DNA of 64,000 nt, from assembly GCA_965661945.1 (NCBI GenBank), contig CBFIFP010000008.1, forward strand, positions 58,301 to 122,300, read 5' to 3'. Of this stretch, positions 26,176 through 34,381 are shown in pieces. This stretch comes from JAJRPT01 sp965661945 (GTDB lineage Bacteria > Bacteroidota > Ignavibacteria > Kapaibacteriales > UBA2268). The notes under the pieces are model-generated. The model was not told the origin of the DNA and made no database searches. It saw only the letters and a list, made by a program, of their open reading frames with translations. The position numbers and the translations under genes were made by a program. Positions within the stretch are counted from its first letter, which is position 1, and each line of letters opens with the position of its first letter.

Positions 26176-26643
26176 TTAATAATATTCATCATCTTTCCAA
26201 TTTAACGGATTATAAATAATGTAATTACGTATTTCTGATAAAGATTTTTCATTACGAATTATGTTGTCATAATAAGATTTTTGCCATTGAAATTTTTCAC
26301 CATTCAAAAGATAATTGATTTTTTTTGATGAGAAGGTCTTAAATGCTCTAACAAATTCAGAAATTCCGTGCCTTTTTAAGTCATTATCATTATTTTCTAT
26401 AATAATAATAGCATGAAAATGATTTGGCATTATTATAAATTCATCTAATTTGCAATTAATATAATGCCTTGGCAAATCTAACCAACAATTTTTTACAATT
26501 ATTCCAAAATTATTTAATATCATTTCATTATTTTCAATGTTTCCAAAATAGTTCTTTCTATTTTTAACACAAGTTGTAATAAAATAATAACCGTCTGAAG
26601 AATAGTTAAATTCTCTTAATCTATTTCTTTTTCTATTTTTCAT
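26176..26643 (-). CDS. REP-associated tyrosine transposase (RAYT, Y1 HUH family)
   Basis: 155 residues. Y1-type HUH transposases nick single-stranded hairpins through a Tyr, and RAYT members are domesticated enzymes that spread REP/REPIN palindromes. Visible: NRLREFNYSSDGYYFITTCV, the HUH motif in MPNHFHAIIII (His75, His77), and a C-terminal catalytic Tyr in SLSEIRNYIIYNPLNW (Tyr141) with the YIxxNP signature. The gene is complete and flanked on both sides by near-identical 102-base terminal-inverted-repeat elements in the same orientation, with a third copy nearby. It therefore probably still has, or recently had, activity on these elements. Confidence 0.88.
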   Translation of the reverse strand: MKNRKRNRLREFNYSSDGYYFITTCVKNRKNYFGNIENNEMILNNFGIIVKNCWLDLPRHYINCKLDEFIIMPNHFHAIIIIENNDNDLKRHGISEFVRAFKTFSSKKINYLLNGEKFQWQKSYYDNIIRNEKSLSEIRNYIIYNPLNWKDDEYY

Positions 26644-26664
26644 TTTTGTTAATTATATCAATTT

Positions 26665-26766
26665 TGTAGGGAACGGTTTCATCAAATTATTATTTCATTG
26701 GCAAAAAACGTTTATCGCAAATATATGATAAATTTGGCAAGTAGTAATTCCAAACTGTTCCCTACA
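26665..26766. repeat. REPIN/MITE-like element, copy 2
   Basis: 102 bases with ends TGTAGGGAACGGTTT ... AAACTGTTCCCTACA (one mismatch in the right end). It differs from copy 1 at only a few inner bases. It lies just upstream of the transposase start (22-base gap). Confidence 0.9.
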
Positions 26767-26822
26767 CCGAACATCCGCTAAAAATCTCCAAGACGAAGCA
26801 ATATCGTTATAATTGTTAGTAA
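26767..26822 (-). pseudogene. RHS-core remnant, short copy 3
   Basis: 56 bases enclosed between elements 2 and 3. On the minus strand it encodes NNYNDIASSWRFLADVR, matching NYNLVASSWKFLADIRS of copy 2. It is cut on both sides by the inverted-repeat elements. Confidence 0.75.
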
Positions 26823-26923
26823 TGAAGGGAACGGTTACAGCAAATTTTCACTTCTTTGTCAGAATACTAATATCGCAACTATTTAATAAATAGGTAAATA
26901 GTAATACCAAACCGTTCCCTACA
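26823..26923. repeat. REPIN/MITE-like element, copy 3 (diverged)
   Basis: 101 bases with ends TGAAGGGAACGGTT ... AACCGTTCCCTACA. The interior keeps TATCGCAA and ATAAATA but has many changes. It lies between RHS copy 3 and the end of the acyl-CoA dehydrogenase gene, 19 bases away. Confidence 0.85.
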
Positions 26924-26942
26924 AGATTATTTTTTAATCTTC

Positions 26943-28088
26943 TTATCTCTCATTTATCAAAGAACGAGAAATCACCAATCTTTGTATTTCAGACGTCCCT
27001 TCATAGATTTCTGTTATTTTCGCATCTCTGTAGTATCTTTCTGCTTTGAACTCTTCAGTGTAGCCGTTTCCTCCGTGAATTTGAATGCACTTGTTTGCAC
27101 AGAACATAGCCGCTTCTGATGCAACAAGTTTAGCCATTGCCGCTTCTCTTGAGTAGTTCAAGCCCTCATTTTTCATTTTTGAGGCACGCCAAGCCAAGAG
27201 CCACGCTGATTCATACTGACACCACATATCTGCAATCATCCATTGAATTGCTTGGAAATTTGCGATTGGCTGACCAAATTGCTCACGTCCTTTTGCATAA
27301 ACTATTGCGTCTTCGATTGATGCACGTGCAATGCCAAGAGCTTGAGAAGCAATCCCGATTCTTCCACCATCAAGAGTAACCATTGCAATTTTAAAGCCCT
27401 TATTGTTTTCGCCAAGAAGTGCAGATTCAGGCAATTCAACATTGTCTAAGATAATTTCAGTAGTTGACGATGCTCTAATTCCAAGTTTTCTTTCAACTTT
27501 ACCAACGCTGTAACCAGGAGTATCTGCTTCTACTATAAATGCAGTAACACCTTTAGTTTTTTGGCTCGGGTCAGTAGAAGCAAGTAAAACAAATACATCA
27601 GCTTCTCTTCCGTTTGTCGCCCAAAGTTTAGAACCATTAAGTATCCATTTATCACCTTTTTTTACAGCAGTTGTTTGAGTGTTTCCTGCGTCAGAGCCAG
27701 CCCCGGATTCAGAAAGTGAGAACGCACCAATTTTCTGACCTGAAAGCATATCAGGTAAGTATTTTTGTTTTTGTTCTTCAGTTCCAAATCTATAAATTGG
27801 GTCGCAGGCAAGAGAAGAATGTGCCGAAATAATCACACCAGTAGATGCACAAGCCCTTGAAATTTCCTCAATAGCAATCATATATGAAATATAATCCATA
27901 CCTGCCCCACCGTATTCGTCTGGGAAAGCAACACCCATTAATCCCATTTCTGCAGCTTCGTTTATAATATCTCTTGGAAAAGTTTTTGTTCTTTCATTAT
28001 CAGACGCTACAGGCTCAATTTTATCTTTAGCAAATTTGCGAACCATATCACGCAACATTAATTGTTCTTCGGTAAGTAAATTATCCAT
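26943..28088 (-). CDS. Short-chain acyl-CoA dehydrogenase (butyryl-CoA dehydrogenase-like)
   Basis: 381 residues, family length. This FAD enzyme oxidises acyl-CoA to 2-enoyl-CoA and passes electrons to electron-transfer flavoprotein. Visible: FAD/substrate motifs ISAHSSLACDPIYRFG, GAFSLSESGAGSDAG, KLWATNGREADVF, the REQFGQPIANFQAIQWMIAD helix, and the C-terminal IHGGNGYTEEFKAERYYRDA with catalytic Glu in IYEGTSEIQR (Glu363). Substrate length cannot be fixed from the sequence, and the short-chain assignment rests on overall similarity. No etfAB beside it. Its end faces the REPIN island. Confidence 0.93.
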   Translation of the reverse strand: MDNLLTEEQLMLRDMVRKFAKDKIEPVASDNERTKTFPRDIINEAAEMGLMGVAFPDEYGGAGMDYISYMIAIEEISRACASTGVIISAHSSLACDPIYRFGTEEQKQKYLPDMLSGQKIGAFSLSESGAGSDAGNTQTTAVKKGDKWILNGSKLWATNGREADVFVLLASTDPSQKTKGVTAFIVEADTPGYSVGKVERKLGIRASSTTEIILDNVELPESALLGENNKGFKIAMVTLDGGRIGIASQALGIARASIEDAIVYAKGREQFGQPIANFQAIQWMIADMWCQYESAWLLAWRASKMKNEGLNYSREAAMAKLVASEAAMFCANKCIQIHGGNGYTEEFKAERYYRDAKITEIYEGTSEIQRLVISRSLINER

Positions 28089-28255
28089 TTTTTTAATCCT
28101 TATTTTTTATATTGTAATTATTTTTATTACAAAATTAAGAAAATAGTATGATTTTTGTCTCTAAATTTGTTAATAAATTTATTATTTGAAAAAAAACTTA
28201 TTATTGCTTTATCAAAAATACAAAAATTCAAATTTATTGAATTTAGGAGTATCAA

Positions 28256-28807
28256 ATGATTGATTTTGATTTATATGAATACTATAGAAATAATAAGGAT
28301 AATAACATAATTTTATCCTTCAAGGGTGCTGTATCACAAGAAATTTTGGTGGAAATTGGCTCTATGATTAGGAATAAATTCACAATGCAGAAGGATATTA
28401 AAAAAATATTTTCTGTTTTTGTGGAGTTATCTCAGAATATAATGCACTATTCCGCCGAAAGAGAGTTTAGCCAAAAGGAAGATACTAATGTTGGAGTTGG
28501 TATAATTTTATTTTCTGAACTACAAGATTACTTTTATATTAGTTCTGGAAATTTAATAGAAAATAATCTTGTTCCAAGGATTACTGATAAAATTGAAAAA
28601 ATTAATTCTATGGACCAAGAGAAGTTGAAGGAATATTACCAAGAACAACGCAGATTGCCTCAGGAAGATGGAAGTAAAGGTGCAGGACTTGGATTTATAG
28701 ACATTGCTCGTAAATCAGGTAATAAAATCGATTATGATATGAATAAAGTTAATGATACTCATTCGTTTTTTGTGTTAAAAGTAAAATTTAAAAAGGGTGA
28801 AGCATGA
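28256..28807 (+). CDS. SiaB-family (DUF6272) protein kinase
   Basis: 183 residues. SiaB proteins are GHKL-fold kinases that phosphorylate SiaC, a partner that controls diguanylate cyclase SiaD in Pseudomonas. Visible: an N-box-like helix FVELSQNIMHYSAE (Asn61) and an ATP-lid/G-box KGAGLGFIDIARKSG (141-155), with the interior YYFYIS-type strand DYFYISSGNLIEN. The next gene begins inside its stop (ATGA) and is a SiaC homologue, which confirms the pairing. No SiaA phosphatase or SiaD cyclase is in the window. An AGGAG (28245-28249) precedes the ATG. Confidence 0.85.
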   Translation: MIDFDLYEYYRNNKDNNIILSFKGAVSQEILVEIGSMIRNKFTMQKDIKKIFSVFVELSQNIMHYSAEREFSQKEDTNVGVGIILFSELQDYFYISSGNLIENNLVPRITDKIEKINSMDQEKLKEYYQEQRRLPQEDGSKGAGLGFIDIARKSGNKIDYDMNKVNDTHSFFVLKVKFKKGEA

Positions 28808-29181
28808 ATAATTTAATTATAGAAAAAAGTAAAACAAAACCTTATGTAAATTTCGATGCTGGAAGTGGAAAGTTAGAAATTGGTGGTGAGTCTTATCCGG
28901 AAAATGCAATTGAGTTTTATAAACAGATTCAAGATTGGTTGAATTAATATTTGACACAAAATAAAGATAGAGAAATTGAGTTTTCTTTTAAGATGGTTTA
29001 TTTTAATACTTCATCTTCAAAGGCAATTTTAGATACGTTGGATATACTTGAAAAGCACCATAAACAAGGTGGGAAAATCAAACTATTTTGGTATTACGAA
29101 GAAGATGATGAGGATATACAAGAAAGCGGCGAGGAGTTCGTAGAAGGACTAACTCTACCAAATGAAATTTTATCGTATTGA
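28804..29181 (+). pseudogene. SiaC-family (DUF1987) regulatory protein interrupted by in-frame TAA
   Basis: Frame from ATG 28804 reads MNNLIIEKSKTKPYVNFDAG, then GKLEIGGESYPENAIEFYKQ and IQDWLN, TAA at 28945-28947, then in the same frame YLTQNKDREIEFSFKMVYF, NTSSSKAILDTLDILEKHHK and WYYEEDDEDIQESGEEF to TGA at 29179. Both halves together make one complete DUF1987 domain of 125 residues. The Thr in the NTSSS motif (codon 69) corresponds to the phosphorylated Thr of Pseudomonas SiaC. A TTG at 28951 could start only the second half. The pair overlaps as ATGA with siaB. Confidence 0.8.
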
Positions 29182-29191
29182 TTTATCAAAG

Positions 29192-29218
29192 AAAAGGAGG
29201 CAAGTGCCTCCTTTTTTT
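29192..29218 (+). terminator. Rho-independent terminator of the siaBC operon
   Basis: AAAAGGAGGC (29192-29201) pairs with GCCTCCTTTT (29206-29215), loop AAGT, then TTT. It also lies beyond the convergent gene's end. Confidence 0.9.
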
Positions 29219-29241
29219 ATGTCCATTTTTTGATTTTTCTT

Positions 29242-31380
29242 CTATTTTTTGATAATTAATTTTTGTGTGGTTGTTTGTCCGTTATTGATTAATTGAACTA
29301 TATACATTCCGTTAATTAGGTAGCCATTTTCTCCGTTTAGATTCCAAACTAACTGATTCGTTGCATTACCTATGTTTTTATAATCGAATTGTTTGATTAG
29401 ATTTCCTTGAATATCATAAATCTTTAATGTTGCACTACCAGTGTTAGTTTTGAAGTTAATATTTACGTAATCTATTGCTGGATTTGGGCTTAGTGTTAGG
29501 TCAATTTCATCTAATTTTGTTTCTACAGAGTTTACATCAGTTCTAATGATTGAAGTGAAATTACCTCTGCTATATCGCTGCAGAGTACCATGCAAACCTG
29601 GTGCAGTTGGGTCGTTTTCGAGGATGATTTCTCTAATTAGGTATGTTATTTCACCATCGAATTTAAAGTTGTGATAAAATTCATTTGTAGTTATTGGTTC
29701 TGTATTAGCTTTTTGCCAATTTTCAGATTTATCAACAGTGAAGTAAATATCCCAGGCACCCGAAGAGGTAGATGGCTTATCCCAAGTGATTTTAGTTTCG
29801 CCGTCTTGGTCAATTGCTGTAAGATTATCTAAATGCTCAATATCTGGGCTTGGGTTAACTTTTAAAGTTGGGTCGCCAAGTAGTGATGTATGAACTTGTA
29901 ATAATAATCCTTCAGGAAATGATTGTTGATTGTTCTGAACTAGTAAAATTGGAAGATAATCTATTACATTATTGAGAGTTACTTTTGTGGAGTAGCCAAT
30001 TGGATAGTCTAAACCTAAGTGGTGGTAGTACCAATGTGGACGACCAGACCAAGAGCAAGAAAGAATCGATGGCTCTGAAGCTAATGCAGCTCGCATTACG
30101 TTGTTTCTAAAATCCCAATCACCAAAGTAAGAGCCAAAAAGTATTGTAAAAACTGAGTTCAATTGGTTTTCTACAAAGTTATTGGTATTTCCAACTCCTC
30201 CTACACTTGTGTAAGAGCCGGGTCCATCTCCAAAGGATAGTAAATAAGTTTTATCTTGAAGATTCTCAATTTCATTACCTTTTATCCACTCGCCTTCAAC
30301 TACATTATCTTTTCCGACGATTGAGGCAAAATTAGCCCAACCACTCCAAGCAAATGAAGCAGGAATTTGGCGAGCATTAAAATTATTATCAATTAATGCT
30401 CTTGGTGTTATGTTGAATTGTCCTGTTCTAAATTTATGATTTTTATCTAAATATGCTTTTAATAATTCTACTTCAGATTTTTCGAAAGCAGGTAGGTCAT
30501 ATAAATCAACTCTTCCTACAGAAGCTTGAGTTTGAACATAAAGCTGCCAATTACTTAAATAAAGAGTGGATATATCAAACTTACCATCGCCAGGGACGTT
30601 TTGAGTTCTTTCAGGAGCAGAAGTTGAGTTTACTTGTGTGTCTGTCCAGATTGCTTCATTCATAGAACCATAGTAAATGTCTGCGGGCCATGCTCCTCTA
30701 TGATTATTTGTATGTCCGTCAGGGACTATATCACCTGAGTAAGGAACTGGGACTCTACCTAATATGAAAATATGGTCAAAGGGCATTTTATTATATTCTT
30801 CTAATATAAGTTCTTTTACTTGTTTTACTTTTTCTCCGTCGAATGATTCTGCTCTTGTAACGTATTTTTTTAAAACTGTCCACCCCTCTTTGTATAAATC
30901 GTTTTCTAATCTATCTATTTCATTTTTGAGAGGTTCTTCCATAGTTTCGTCAATAAGTAGAAGTAGCCTTCCACCACTAAATGCTGGTGCTGACACGCTA
31001 ACTGCTTTGTATCCGTGGGCATAATAATTTCTTGTAGTTAGAGTACCCTGAACGATAATGCCACCATTGGAGTTAGCGAGAATTTTATATTCGTAAATTT
31101 TACCTTTTTGTACGTTTTCATCAACATAAGTTGTGATTGATGAATCTAAAATAATAAGAGGTTGCTGAGGGAAGATTTGTCCAAGTTCTTTTTTATAAAT
31201 TGCGTATGCGTTTGCTTGTTCATTTTTTTTCCAAGTTAAAGTTATTCTATTTTGGTTACCTCCATCAATACCTTCTTCAACAGCTGCGTCAATTAAAACT
31301 GCAGCATCTCTTGTTGTTATGGCACGTTCTTGAGCGCTTAAGCTTGATAGTAATGTAATTAATAGTAAAAACAATTTCAT
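29242..31380 (-). CDS. Large T9SS-exported protein, possibly gingipain (C25)-like fold
   Basis: 712 residues with signal peptide MKLFLLLITLLSSLSAQ. A fibronectin-III-like domain (about 40-115: RITLTWKKNEQANAYAIYKK) is followed by a large central region with FDHIFILGRVPVPYSGD, GAWPADIYYGSM, VGRVDLYDLPAFEKSEVELL and LLQVHTSLLGDPTLKVNPSP. The order of a GRVPVP strand, ADxxYG, VGRxxxxxxxE and GDPTLK recalls the gingipain/C25 peptidase fold. I could not place a convincing catalytic His-Cys pair, so peptidase activity is unproven. A second Fn3-like domain and a Por sorting domain (LSPNPAIDYVNINFKTN ... MYIVQLINNG) end the protein. Confidence 0.7.
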   Translation of the reverse strand: MKLFLLLITLLSSLSAQERAITTRDAAVLIDAAVEEGIDGGNQNRITLTWKKNEQANAYAIYKKELGQIFPQQPLIILDSSITTYVDENVQKGKIYEYKILANSNGGIIVQGTLTTRNYYAHGYKAVSVSAPAFSGGRLLLLIDETMEEPLKNEIDRLENDLYKEGWTVLKKYVTRAESFDGEKVKQVKELILEEYNKMPFDHIFILGRVPVPYSGDIVPDGHTNNHRGAWPADIYYGSMNEAIWTDTQVNSTSAPERTQNVPGDGKFDISTLYLSNWQLYVQTQASVGRVDLYDLPAFEKSEVELLKAYLDKNHKFRTGQFNITPRALIDNNFNARQIPASFAWSGWANFASIVGKDNVVEGEWIKGNEIENLQDKTYLLSFGDGPGSYTSVGGVGNTNNFVENQLNSVFTILFGSYFGDWDFRNNVMRAALASEPSILSCSWSGRPHWYYHHLGLDYPIGYSTKVTLNNVIDYLPILLVQNNQQSFPEGLLLQVHTSLLGDPTLKVNPSPDIEHLDNLTAIDQDGETKITWDKPSTSSGAWDIYFTVDKSENWQKANTEPITTNEFYHNFKFDGEITYLIREIILENDPTAPGLHGTLQRYSRGNFTSIIRTDVNSVETKLDEIDLTLSPNPAIDYVNINFKTNTGSATLKIYDIQGNLIKQFDYKNIGNATNQLVWNLNGENGYLINGMYIVQLINNGQTTTQKLIIKK

Positions 31381-31880
31381 AATATTTTCCTTTTTATTAT
31401 TTATATGGTAAAATTAAGGAAAATATTATAAGTATAAAAATTTTTGTTAATATTTCTATTTAAATATATGATTTTATATTTAACAATCCATTTTTACTTA
31501 TTATTAAAACTTTAGGAAGTTTAAAATTATGATTTACTTAATAATCATTTTTCTTGTGATTTGATGATTTTGAGACTTTTTCTTTTTAAACAACCTTTAT
31601 GGAGTCGTGGGGCAGATTTTATTTTTCTATTAACGTTGAACCTATCCGAACTTCTTTTTTCTTAGATATATCATTTATAAACGTATAGTTTATTATATTA
31701 TTATTCATTTATGATTTGAAATTGTTCCGCACTTACGGCACTTTATCTATTTGTTTTTTTATAATTATTTCTCAACGATTTTATTTGCTTTAAAACACGA
31801 TAAATCTTTTTTCTACTATGGGATATAAGATTTTTTGTGTTATTAATAAGACTTAAGATTGAAAATTTTGGAATTTAAAA
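31381..31880. other. Non-coding region with a decayed repeat-like stretch
   Basis: About 500 bases without a supported gene between two minus-strand genes. The part near 31600-31760 is less A/T-uniform than the rest and contains ATGGAGTCGTGGGGCAG, AACGTTGAACCTATCCGAAC and TTCCGCACTTACGGCAC. It looks like a worn dispersed repeat or dead gene, but no frame is open. The promoter of the 29242 gene's upstream neighbour fusA is not here because fusA is read toward it. Confidence 0.4.
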
Positions 31881-31914
31881 AAAAAGCACTCTTAAATTAA
31901 TAAGAGTGCTTTTT
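31881..31914 (-). terminator. Rho-independent terminator of fusA
   Basis: AAAAAGCACTCTTA (31881-31894) pairs with TAAGAGTGCTTTTT (31901-31914). On the minus strand the stem is followed by a run of T (31877-31885). Confidence 0.88.
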
Positions 31915-31937
31915 AGTAATAATTATAAAATCAAAGA

Positions 31938-34028
31938 TTAACCTTCTTTTTTACTTTCTTGGTATGCTTTGATAATTTCTTCTTGTACGTTTCGAGGAAC
32001 TTGGTTGTATTTCAAAAATTCCATAGAAAATTCGCCTTTACCTTGAGTTGCAGAACGTAAGTCAGTAGAGTAACCGAACATTTCTTTTAATGGAACTTCA
32101 CACTCTACAACTACATAAAGGTTTTCAATTGCGGTATTTACAATTATACCTCTTCTTTGGTTTAATTGACCTATTACCACACCTTGAAATTCTTCGGGAG
32201 CGGAAACTTCAAGTTTCATAATTGGCTCTAAGATAACAGGGTTAGCTTTAGCAAGAGATTCTCTCATTGCTGCTTTAGCTGCAAGTTTAAACGCCATATC
32301 AGAAGAATCGACTGCGTGAGTAGAACCATCATTGATTTCAGCTTTAATACCTACAACTGGTTGGTCGATTAAAACACCGCTTAGAAGTTGCTCTTGGAAA
32401 CCTTTATCAACTGCAGGGATGTATTCACGAGGGATAGCACCACCAACGATTTTATTAGAAAATTCGTAGTTTACTGCATTTTCTAAAGGAATTGGCTCGA
32501 AGTAACCAGCAACTCTTGCAAATTGACCAGAACCACCTGTTTGCTTTTTGTGAGTGTAGTCGAAATCAACTTTTTTGTTGATTGCTTCTCTGTACGCAAC
32601 TTTTGGCTCACCGACTACAACTTCGCAATTATATTCTCTTTTTATTCTTTCAACGTAAATTTCTAAGTGAAGCTCACCCATACCTTTGATAATTGTATCG
32701 CCAGATTCTTCATCTCTTGAAACTCTTAAAGTAGGGTCTTCTTTTTGGAATCTGTTAAGTGCTTTCGAGAAATTAACTTGACCTGATTTTTCTTTCGGAG
32801 CAACAGTTAATTCGATTACCGGGGTCGGAACGAACATTGTCTCCATAGTAAGTTTTTTAGATCCATCAGTGAAAGTATCCCCAGAAGAACAGTCAATCCC
32901 GAAGGTTGCAATAATATCACCTGCTTCGGCTTCTTCGATGTCTTGCATATCGTTTGCGTGCATACGAACTAAGCGAGGTACTTTATATTTTTTATCATTA
33001 GAAGAGTTATGAATAAAATCACCTTTTTTAACTTTGCCTTGGTAAATTCTCATATAAGTTAGCTGACCATATTTACCATCTTCAAGTTTAAATGCAAGAA
33101 GAACTGGAGTTTTAGCAGGGTCAGTAGCTAAAGGAATATCCTCTTCATCTTTACTAGCATCTAAAGCACTATAGTTCATATCTAATGGAGATGGAAGATA
33201 ATCCACAACACCATCAAGAAGTAATTGTACACCTTTATTTTTGATTGCTGTACCAACGAAAACAGGAACTAATTGAAGAGCAATAACTGCTTTTCTAACA
33301 ACTGGTTTGATTTCTTCGGCAGTAACTTCTTCTTCCATCAAGAATTTTTCAGCGATAGCATCATCGAAATCAGAAATTTTTTCAACTAATTCATTTCTTC
33401 TTCTTTTAGCTTCTTCTAAAAATTCTGCAGGAATATCAGCTCTTCTAAGTTCAGTACCTTGATCGCCTTCAAAATAAACTGCTTGCATATTTAGTAAGTC
33501 AATAACTCCTGCTAATTTTTCTTCTAAGCCCATAGGCATAGTAAACATAACAGGGTTAAGTGCTAATTTTTCTCTTAATTGAGTGATAACTCTATCAGGG
33601 TTTGCACCAGAGCGGTCAGATTTATTTATAAATGCTAAACGTGGAACTTTATATCTTTTCATTTGTCTATCTACAGTGATTGACTGAGACTGAACACCTG
33701 AAACTGCACAAAGAACTAATACAGCACCATCAAGAACTCTTAACGCACGCTCAACTTCAACAGTAAAGTCGATGTGACCCGGAGTATCGATAATATTTAT
33801 ACTATGTTCACCCCAAGTAGCAAAAGTAGCTGCTGATTGGATAGTGATACCTTTTTCTCTTTCTAAGTCCATAGAGTCCATAGTGGGACCAGAACCATCT
33901 TTTGAACGAACTTCAACTATTTTGTGAATTTTACCAGTATAGAATAAAATTCTTTCTGTTAAAGTTGTTTTACCGGAGTCAATGTGAGCTGCGATTCCGA
34001 TATTTCTTAATTTGCTTATATCTGCCAT
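31938..34028 (-). CDS. fusA: Elongation factor G of the mitochondrial/spirochaete EF-G1 type
   Basis: 696 residues, full length. EF-G catalyses GTP-driven ribosome translocation. Visible: P-loop AAHIDSGKTT (13-22), switch regions with MDSMDLEREKGITIQSAAT and DTPGHIDF, G4 FINKSDRSGAN, and domain IV YTHKKQTGGSGQFARV. The combination AHIDSGKTTLTERILFYTGK, MDSMDLEREKGITIQ and QSQSITVDRQMKRYKVPRLA, and later KLEDGKYGQLTYMRIYQG, matches the mtEFG1/spdEFG1 branch instead of ordinary bacterial FusA, which reads AHIDAGKTTTTERIL. It stands alone (no rpsL, rpsG, tuf nearby), unlike the usual str operon. Confidence 0.92.
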   Translation of the reverse strand: MADISKLRNIGIAAHIDSGKTTLTERILFYTGKIHKIVEVRSKDGSGPTMDSMDLEREKGITIQSAATFATWGEHSINIIDTPGHIDFTVEVERALRVLDGAVLVLCAVSGVQSQSITVDRQMKRYKVPRLAFINKSDRSGANPDRVITQLREKLALNPVMFTMPMGLEEKLAGVIDLLNMQAVYFEGDQGTELRRADIPAEFLEEAKRRRNELVEKISDFDDAIAEKFLMEEEVTAEEIKPVVRKAVIALQLVPVFVGTAIKNKGVQLLLDGVVDYLPSPLDMNYSALDASKDEEDIPLATDPAKTPVLLAFKLEDGKYGQLTYMRIYQGKVKKGDFIHNSSNDKKYKVPRLVRMHANDMQDIEEAEAGDIIATFGIDCSSGDTFTDGSKKLTMETMFVPTPVIELTVAPKEKSGQVNFSKALNRFQKEDPTLRVSRDEESGDTIIKGMGELHLEIYVERIKREYNCEVVVGEPKVAYREAINKKVDFDYTHKKQTGGSGQFARVAGYFEPIPLENAVNYEFSNKIVGGAIPREYIPAVDKGFQEQLLSGVLIDQPVVGIKAEINDGSTHAVDSSDMAFKLAAKAAMRESLAKANPVILEPIMKLEVSAPEEFQGVVIGQLNQRRGIIVNTAIENLYVVVECEVPLKEMFGYSTDLRSATQGKGEFSMEFLKYNQVPRNVQEEIIKAYQESKKEG

Positions 34029-34301
34029 GTTATAGCCAATACCTTAATTTGTAAAATATTAATTTTCTTTTTTTAAAAATTTTTTATTAAAGATTTCAAA
34101 ATTAACAATCTTATTTGAATTAAACAAAAAAAATATTGTATAAGATTAAAATTCATAGTAAATTAACAATATTTTGTTTAATAATTTTTTAATAATTTTA
34201 ATTTTATTTATAAGCTTATTTTATAATATTGTTTTATGATTTTTTAATGTATTTAGTATGCTTAATGTGTTTATTTAATTATTGGGACATATTAAGTTTA
34301 T
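34029..34301. other. AT-rich intergenic region upstream of fusA
   Basis: About 270 bases of almost pure A/T between lpdA's terminator and the fusA start. It presumably holds the fusA promoter. No gene or other structured element is visible. Confidence 0.4.
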
Positions 34302-34334
34302 AAAAAAAGCCCAAGAGTATTCTTGAGCTTTTTT
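34302..34334 (-). terminator. Terminator of lpdA
   Basis: On the minus strand AAAAAAGCTCAAGA pairs with TCTTGGGCTTTTTT (one G-T pair), loop ATAC, then more T. Confidence 0.82.
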
Positions 34335-34381
34335 GAAATAATAATGAGTTATAACTTTTTAATTTTATTATGAAAGTTATA

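Noticed and set aside
26068..26766. Composite IS with DDE transposase
   Set aside because: The enclosed gene has HUH and Tyr motifs, no DDE triad, and no target-site duplication could be recognised.
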